Assembly (NCBI RefSeq): GCF_011386835.1
Contig: NC_088792.1
Span: 236,164,394-236,228,393 of the forward strand
From: Chrysemys picta bellii
Taxonomy: Eukaryota > Chordata > Testudines > Emydidae
Direction: 5' to 3'
Length of the DNA: 64,000 bases
Shown: positions 57,646 through 64,000 of the stretch, piece after piece
Numbering within the stretch: position 1 is the first letter of the stretch
Layout of the letters: each line of letters starts with the position of its first letter
Position numbers and translations under genes: made by a program
Notes under the pieces: model-generated
What the model was told of the DNA's origin: nothing
Databases searched by the model: none
Seen by the model: only the letters and a program-made list of their open reading frames with translations

Positions 57646-59450
57646 TCAGATGGGTTCACTCACCATTCTGTTAATGAGATATTTGTGCCTGTCTTGTAGA
57701 CACAAGTCTTTCAATCTTGGGATGAAGGATACTAGGAGCGTATTTCCAATGCGCAACCATTTGCGGTATTTTGTTTTCATTGCAGTCATCACTGAAAATC
57801 CAGTTTCATAAAGATCTGTGGCGTGGAACAGGAGCAAAGTTTTGATAGCAAGTTCACTGCGTTGTGGGTATTCACTTCTGACTTTGAGCCTGAAAATAGG
57901 TAGAGTTACTTCATGAAACTGTAACTTCAGACCCTCATCACTTGACTGTTCCAGCAACTTGTCCTCCAATGATGGTGACAGAGAGGTCTCAGTTTCTAGA
58001 GAGGAGAATGGATCACAAGGTGCCCATTGCTTTCCTTTCTGTGGATCAGAGTCTGATGGGAAATAGTTCTTGAACTTTTGGAGAGTTGATTTTAGATGGG
58101 ATGCAATTATTTCAACTAGGAGAGGCAGATCCACGTCTTTACTGTCATCAATAGCCAGAAATGCAAAAGATGGAAACATGTCATAACAATTGTACCCAAC
58201 TCTTTCTTACCAGCGTTAGAGCTTTTTTTTTTTTTTTAAAGGTTGTGATCTTGTCAGCCAATACAAAAATACTCAACATACTTTCCTGCATAGAGAGATT
58301 GAGCTGATTGAAGTGAACAAATATATCTGCCAAATATGCAAGCTTGGCGAGCCATTGTAAGTCCTGAAAGTATGCTGCCGGAGGAGACTTCTTTTGAGAC
58401 AGAAAGGCTTCCAGTTCACATTGCAATTCATACCCTCGATTTAATACTTTGCCATGTGATAACCACTGCACTTCAGCGTATAAGAGTAAATGATGGTATT
58501 TGGACCCCATTTCTTCACACATTGTAGCAAAGATGTGAGAATTGAGTCCATTTGCTTTCACTAAATTCACGATTTTAACAACTATACAGAGGACATCATT
58601 AAACTCTCGAGACAATTTCTTGACTGCCAAGACCTTTTGAAGAATGAAGCAGTATTCCATCACTCTCGCCACTAACCCTGAATGTCTCCATGTCATTGTG
58701 GCCGCTCTGTGCATTCCCTTGTTGGAATGCAACAATCCAGTGCAGCAGTCCCACTGAAGTCCATGTCCTGTGACATACTTGTAGGACCCAGAAGATTTCA
58801 GCACCTGTTGTGTTATCTGGCAGTTTTTCACAGCAGAGTAGATCTTCGTGAAATGCGCATTAATAGGCATCAAAAAATGCTGTGTTAGAAAAGTCCATTG
58901 ACTCATCCAACTAAATTGCAGATGAGCTTGACATTCTCACCCTTTCTATCAACTGAGCTTCAATATCTTCTGCTATATCAGTGATTTGACATGAGACAGT
59001 ATCATTTAACAGTGGAACACAACTCACTTTTTTGGCAGCTGAATCACCCAAGACTTTGCAATGGGCATCTATTACGGAAGGCATGATTAGTTCTTCATCA
59101 ACTGTAAATGGCAGTTTGCATTTAGCTGTGTGTAGGGACAGCAGATATGATGCTTTTAACATACCTTCATTTGATGTTACAGCGGTGTGCAGTATTTTCT
59201 TTTGCCCCTTCTCTTCATCCCACTTCCGTTGGAAGAATTCCACTGCTTTTCTCTTAAATTTGGATGCTTGGTTTCAAGGTGTCAAATCATTTTTGAAAGT
59301 TTCATAGCATTATTGCTCAGAGTCATGCCACACACAACAGAGTTTTTAGGCATTCTGCATCCTCACTTGCAATGAACCCATACTTCCGACAAATCATATC
59401 ATTAATTGAAGGCCGAACGTTTCCTTTTCTTTTCTAACCCTTCTTCGTTA
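57646..59450 (-). pseudogene. hAT transposase (ZBED5/FAM200-like), degenerate
   Basis: Read on the minus strand, a decayed BED-finger region (RKYGFIASEDAECLKTLLC) lies around 59400-59330. EFFQRKWDEEKGQKK and a helical region follow (59243-58911), then a stretch containing LDESMDF and TMTWRHSGLVARVM, the remnant of the catalytic core (58906-58181). The C-terminal hAT region follows (58179-57646), with ETGFSVMTAMKTKYRKWL in the usual 'GFSALTAIKTKxRNRL' position. The normal product excises and reinserts the element with 8-bp duplications. Stops and frame changes separate the parts at about 59245, 58910 and 58180, and the central region looks rearranged. An A/T homopolymer near 58226-58240 contributes to the shift. 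It is non-functional. Confidence 0.85.
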
Positions 59451-59768
59451 CCATGTTTGGAGTCACTCGCATCTCTATTATGTTTTTCTGAACTTTTGTT
59501 AGTTCAAAAAAATCAATCCAGAGTTAACTGCTTTGACAATGACATTGTCTGGTTTAGCTGAGGTAAAAGTTTTACTGGGACTTAAATTTCACTAACCACT
59601 TTCTGTTAACTACTTCCTTCCAACAAATGTACGCAAACATGCTTTGCATCTCAGCACCGTGGCAACGGATGTCAACCCAGTCAGTTTTTGTTTGTTTGTT
59701 TATTTATTTATTTATTATTTTTTAATGTTCAGAAATAATTGAATCAATATAGTGACGTAAAATATAAG

Positions 59769-60995
59769 TACATGTAAGCACGGTCTGAATGAACCCTGAC
59801 AGCTATCTGGGAGGGGGAGAGACTTCAGGAGCAAATTATATTTACATGAACACACCTACTTTGCCAAGATATCCAGCAAATAGAGCAATGTTGCTCAAAG
59901 TGATCAACTTTGGCTGGTGTTGGGTTACAAATTACTGAATGTGGGGTAGTGAAATGTTATCAATGTTGTTTTTATTGCATGAATAAAGGGAGCAGAACTG
60001 TGCTTAACCTGTCCCAAATAAGAGGGCCACCCTCAGCTGAAAGACCTCGTTAAGTCAGGGGCTCAAATGCCAGATGTAAGAGGGGTGGGGACAGGTGTTC
60101 CAGCCAGGAGGGGTGGACTTTCCCTAAGGATCCTCCAGTCTGGTTTAACCAGTTCCTCCCCACTGTTGAAAGATAGAGCTAAATAGTTATTTGTTAGTTT
60201 GTTATTTTAAGTGCTTAAATGAGAGCTGAAATTACTTGTGGTGGGACAGGATTTCTGCCTAGCCTGCTAAAAGCTGAACACCACTAAGAGCTGACAGTCA
60301 CTAAGAGACTGATGTGTGGAGGTCACAGAAGAGAGGCAGGTGGCAGCACAAGGTAACTGATAGTTGGCCAGCGGGAGTGGTGATCAGTCAGCCAGTAGGA
60401 GCAGCGAGCAGGTGGCCGGCAGGAGCAGAACAAATAGCTGGCGGCGTGGCCAGCAGAGAAGAACCACAGTTGGCAGGGTGGCCAGCCAGAGCAAGTGCTC
60501 AGATGGCGGATCAAGCAAGGTGCCTTTTTCCCCAGGTTGGAGGTGAACTCAGATGCATCTCTGAACTCTGGGTCCTCACTGCCGAAGGACAACCACTGTG
60601 AGTGGGGTGTGGTGAGGGAGCAGGGGGAGCACAGAAAAGGAACTTTTGGTGGTAGAACTCAAGAACATGAGGCAGAAGACACTGCCTCATGCACTTTGGG
60701 GTGGGTGTCCTGCTCACAGTTTTATGATTATGAATCCTGCTTGTGGCATTTTCCCTAATGAATGTCGGGTTACTTCCCTTCTTTCAATAAAAGTTTCTTT
60801 TCTACACTCAGACTCTGTTCTTGCAAGTGGGGATGTATTGCCTCTCGGAGGTGCCCAGGGGTGGTGTGTAATTTTCCCAGGGTACTGGGTGGGAGCTCGA
60901 GCTGGTTCTGTGTTGTATTGTTGAAAAGGAGCCCCTAGATATTGAACCTAGCCTTGGTTGCTGCCGGCTCAAACCTGGCTGAAGGGTTACATACA
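59769..60995 (+). mobile_element. Solo LTR inside the hAT element, 4-bp target-site duplication
   Basis: The element runs 59773-60991, starts TGTAA and ends TTACA (perfect inverted termini) and is flanked by taca at 59769-59772 and 60992-60995. At about 1.2 kb it is a long LTR. An AATAAA signal lies at 60786-60791, which puts U5 at roughly the last 190 bases and transcription on the plus strand. No internal retroviral genes are present, so recombination between LTRs has removed them. Four-bp duplications are frequent in gammaretrovirus-like groups, but the class cannot be settled here. Frames of 60-95 codons in 60314-60924 are not genes. Confidence 0.82.
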
Positions 60996-61089
60996 AAAAT
61001 ATTTTAAATATTAATATCCTGTGTCAGGGAGATATCAGGGACTGGCAAGGAGGTCCATGGAGCAGTTGTTGAGAAACACGTGTGTAGAG

Positions 61090-62160
61090 TCAGCGACTTG
61101 ACCTTTACTGTACTTAATGGCAGGCACCACTGTCAGATCAAATATTTACTAATTGTAATGTAATCGTAATGTGGGCTTTAATGGATCCTTTGCTCAAAAC
61201 TTCTTAAGCATGTACACATGCAGTGGCACACATCCAGTACATAAGTGTTTTATTTTTAGTGCTTTACAGTTAACCATAAGATTCTCTTTAAGGGAAACCC
61301 ACATGAGCAAGTCCTAGGAGTGAATGCTTTTTATTGTCAGTCCCCTTTTTGGTTACTGGAGTTGTTTTGTATCTGTTGCACTTTATAACAAACACAACTC
61401 AGGCAAGCACAATGGAGCTCTGGACTCTCAATGTTACCCTAATACAAATAACTACCACTAATGATAATCATGGTCCAATGGCAACAGTTTTGCCAGGTGA
61501 TCAAAAGGATGCTTCTTCAGCGATTCAAATTAAAAGGACCCGTGCTAAGTCTATCTCAGCTGGAAATTGCTCTTTGTAGATTTCATGGCAAGCAGCATTG
61601 TTCAATTGTGCCAAGTTGCAGCTAGCATTGACGCCACACTATTCCTCGGAATGTCTGATTTTGATTAACAGTTTCCCACTCAGTAATGGCAAAGATGGCA
61701 TAATCCTCCTCTAGATCCCAGGATTGATTGTGGTCTACTGTCTCATTTGTGATTTTTTTTCTTTTTCATTTTGTTTGAGATTGAATTTGAGAGAGCTTTG
61801 TTCTGGACAGCAACTTATGGCAGTGGGCTGAAGAGATGAGATTTCACTGAATCATCAAACTAATACACAAACAGAAAATATGTGAAAATTGAAATGGCAA
61901 GGTAGAGTGGCTTGGTTGTTGAGGTAGATAAAATAACTACGTTCTCAGGGAAATGAGGTAGGGATTTTTTTTTTCTGAACTAGCTTTAGCTTGAACTGCA
62001 ATAGTTGATGTAGAAAGCATAAACATCATACAACTTCATGAAAATAGAAATAAATATTTGTCACCCTTTCTTTCATTATTTTGTGCTTAAGAATCTGCAG
62101 TTTTGTGATCCTCAGCCCAATGAAAATAAAACTACTATCCAATGTGTGTACAGACAATTT
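61090..62160. other. Gap with an open frame of unknown meaning
   Basis: A plus-strand frame stays open from about 61334 to 61579. It is preceded by an acceptor-like ctttttattgtcag (ending at 61340). The translated C-terminal part (from the ATG at about 61412, MELWTLNVTL) matches no family known to me. It is noted only as a candidate exon or conserved element. Confidence 0.25.
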
Positions 62161-62167
62161 AAGGAAG

Positions 62168-62211
62168 CAAATATATATAATATATATAATGTGTTTGTGT
62201 GTGTGTGTGTG

Positions 62212-62251
<40 letters not shown>
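62168..62251. repeat. Mirrored AT/GT/CA/AT microsatellite
   Basis: An AT-rich run is followed by a GT run (62190-62212), tatata, a CA run (62219-62242) and another AT run. The GT and CA halves are reverse complements, so the tract can fold into a hairpin. Confidence 0.9.
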
Positions 62252-63699
62252 ATCCTTTACTTACTATGGAACTTTGCCATCAAAAACTGTTTTTGATGTT
62301 GGAATGCACAGAAAAATCAGGAATACACTGAGAAATCAATGTCTCTTGCCAGTTTTTTTTTAATGAGAAGAATAATGTATTTATTTTTACCCTTTGGAAT
62401 CACTGAGGCAAGTTGTGACTGATCTTAGCAATTTAAAGTATCTCTTTGTGACTAGAAGAATAAAGTCAGCTTGGAGTAAACATTGCTGTGCTCTAGCAAT
62501 GACACAGACATACCATATTGAGCTATAATAGCCAGAAAGGCTGACAGAGCTTGCATGTGTCAAAGTTAGCTGTCTATCCCCACTCCAGTCTGACTAGGAG
62601 CAGGGGAGCTACTTAGTTGTCAGTTAGCAAGGGGTTAACTTCAGTGCTGCTTCCTCCTCCTCTTGCTCAAGTACTCAGGGGGAAGCTATAAGTGTGATGA
62701 CTTGGGGGCAGACAGAAAATACCTTTGGGAACGTTGGACTTCACCTCAGCACCCAAGATTGGCCTGAATCCTAGCTGGGGAGTCTTGTTTCAGGGCTTGA
62801 GCCAAAGCCTACTGAAGTCCATGGAAAGATTCTCATTGACTTTGGGCTTAGTATCAGACCCATAAAGTTTAATTTTTGAGGAAAAAGACCTTGTTGATGG
62901 CAACTGTTTTTCTACTAAGTTATTCCAATGGTTTACACCCAATAAGAGATGTACTTTTTGATTTGTCCTGTTTAATTTTTAAATTCACTTGTATTTCCTC
63001 CTTCAGTTCCCTATGTAACCATGTCTTCAAAACCACATTGGGACTGATTCTCTTTACTTTTCCCATCACTGCTCAGCTGACATAAAATAGCCAGAATTTC
63101 ACTCCCAACTATCCGGTTGAGAATTGTTCCAGCATTCAGGAGCACGCTGATGGCCATAAAAATGAGGTAACTAGTTCCTACCCTAGTTTCCTACCCACAC
63201 AGACATAGGGGGTGTGCTGGGGCATGGCAGAGTGCACTATGCCAGTTCACAACTGGCATATGGTCCTTTGTGGGCTATAACATGAAGCTGTAAGTTAGAT
63301 CAGTCTTCAGGCTAGTGATGGGGAAACCTTTGCTCCCATCTTCTTTGCTCTCACACAAACTACTCAGAGACCTTCCTTTTGTAGATGCCACGGTGTAGTT
63401 TATTTACAGAATTTCACCTCACCACCATTTAGACTGTAGGGATATAAAAGAAGGTACTAACAGTGATTTCCCCCAAGTGACAGTGACCCCCTCATAATTT
63501 GTCCCCCACACTTTAAAATCCAACAGTTTCACCAAATACAAAAATCTCTTGGGTCTTCTTTTAAAACTTGTAAGCTACTGTCTGTAGAAACCATTGACTA
63601 TATCTATCCTGAGAAAGATACTTTATTACTATGTAAAACTTACAAACAAGTTAATTGACTTTGTTCTTGAAATAATTGATACAATGTAAACAAACACTA
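62252..63699. other. Gap without recognised genes
   Basis: Anonymous AT-rich sequence with a MITE-like fragment near 63030-63060 (ttgggactgattctctttac). Frames are short and featureless. Confidence 0.4.
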
Positions 63700-63724
63700 T
63701 AAGCTGTTAAGTGACTTTCACTTC

Positions 63725-64000
63725 ATTCAACGGCTCCTAGGACAGACCCCCCCACCCTCTGTGATTAAAGGGCCGGGAGTCTCAAATGAATTAGCACACA
63801 CCCCGAAAGTGGTGGAGACAGTAAATTAAAATATGGTTAAGATATGGAATGTATGTTAATAAATGCTTGATGTACATAAATGGTTAGGGAGGTGCCAGCC
63901 TAGAAAGGGAGTATCCATCGGCCGAAGAATGTGTCAAGTAGGACCACCAGACAACCCCCTGAGGGTAAACTGGGATCCACCCCATCACCTGGAAGGATGA
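63725..64000. repeat. Possible interspersed repeat running off the window
   Basis: The change in composition and wording (ggacagacccccccaccctc, then taaatgcttgatgtacat, then caccccatcacctggaagg) looks like the start of a repeat, perhaps an LTR. Only one side is visible, so no ends or duplication can be checked. Confidence 0.25.

Larger units (their letters stand above)
57251..61089 (-). mobile_element. hAT DNA transposon with 8-bp target-site duplication, interrupted by an LTR
   Basis: The 8-bp repeat gtgtagag lies at 57251-57258 and 61082-61089. The left end cagtgtttctcatcct (57259) matches hAT-type ends. The right end, read as reverse complement, is acgtgtttctcaacaact, with the first two bases changed. 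Both ends continue into shared ccatggacc words. Without the inserted LTR and its duplication the element would be about 2.6 kb. The transposase lies on the minus strand. Confidence 0.88.

Noticed and set aside
57646..59243. A host ZBED-type gene
   Set aside because: The pieces are in different frames, the core is rearranged and the whole lies between hAT ends with an 8-bp duplication.
1..64000. CRISPR arrays, operons, attachment sites or other prokaryotic systems
   Set aside because: No regularly spaced short repeats with unique spacers, no compact gene arrangement, and the repeat content is plainly vertebrate.

Overview
The window looks like non-coding nuclear DNA from a non-avian sauropsid, most likely a turtle (probably a cryptodire). 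The main evidence is the repeat content: CR1 LINEs ending in ATTCTATG repeats, a tRNA-derived SINE with a CR1-like tail (the 'tortoise Pol III/SINE' type), fold-back SINE-like elements, many palindromic MITEs, Tigger and hAT DNA transposons, and solo LTRs. Base composition is AT-rich outside one CpG-dense island. Family and species statements come from recalled repeat consensus features; no database search was run.

Layout. 1-16 kb: a fold-back SINE (838-1057), MIR remnants, an old CR1 (2.3-3.3 kb) and a 1.36-kb TIR element (12.1-13.4 kb) enclosing a tRNA-like inverted repeat. 16-18.2 kb: a decayed ORF, a degenerate tandem array, and a solo LTR (16947-17625, 5-bp duplication) sitting inside older LTR-like sequence. 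18-25.6 kb: a MIR-like SINE, an L3/CR1 remnant, two MITEs (one split by a hairpin SINE with an 82-bp perfect inverted repeat), a 2.3-kb CR1 with only two visible lesions, and a tRNA-like repeat beside a 26-bp palindrome. 29-31.4 kb: a MITE and LTR-like sequence. 34.4-36.7 kb: a complete but inactive Tigger element. 36.9-38.6 kb: three adjacent MITEs. 38.6-46 kb: a repeat-poor stretch with scattered CpGs leading to a CpG island (about 44.78-45.7 kb) that holds a consensus splice donor. This is the only place where a host gene start is plausible. 53.4-57.1 kb: a tortoise-type SINE, MITEs and a 52-bp-period GC-rich array. 57.26-61.08 kb: a hAT element with an 8-bp duplication, its transposase decayed, split by a 1.2-kb solo LTR with a 4-bp duplication. 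62.2 kb: a mirrored GT/CA microsatellite.

No intact host protein-coding gene, rRNA, functional tRNA or CRISPR was recognised. The coding-like sequence belongs to mobile elements (CR1 reverse transcriptase, Tigger and hAT transposases), all disrupted. The nested insertions give a relative insertion history.
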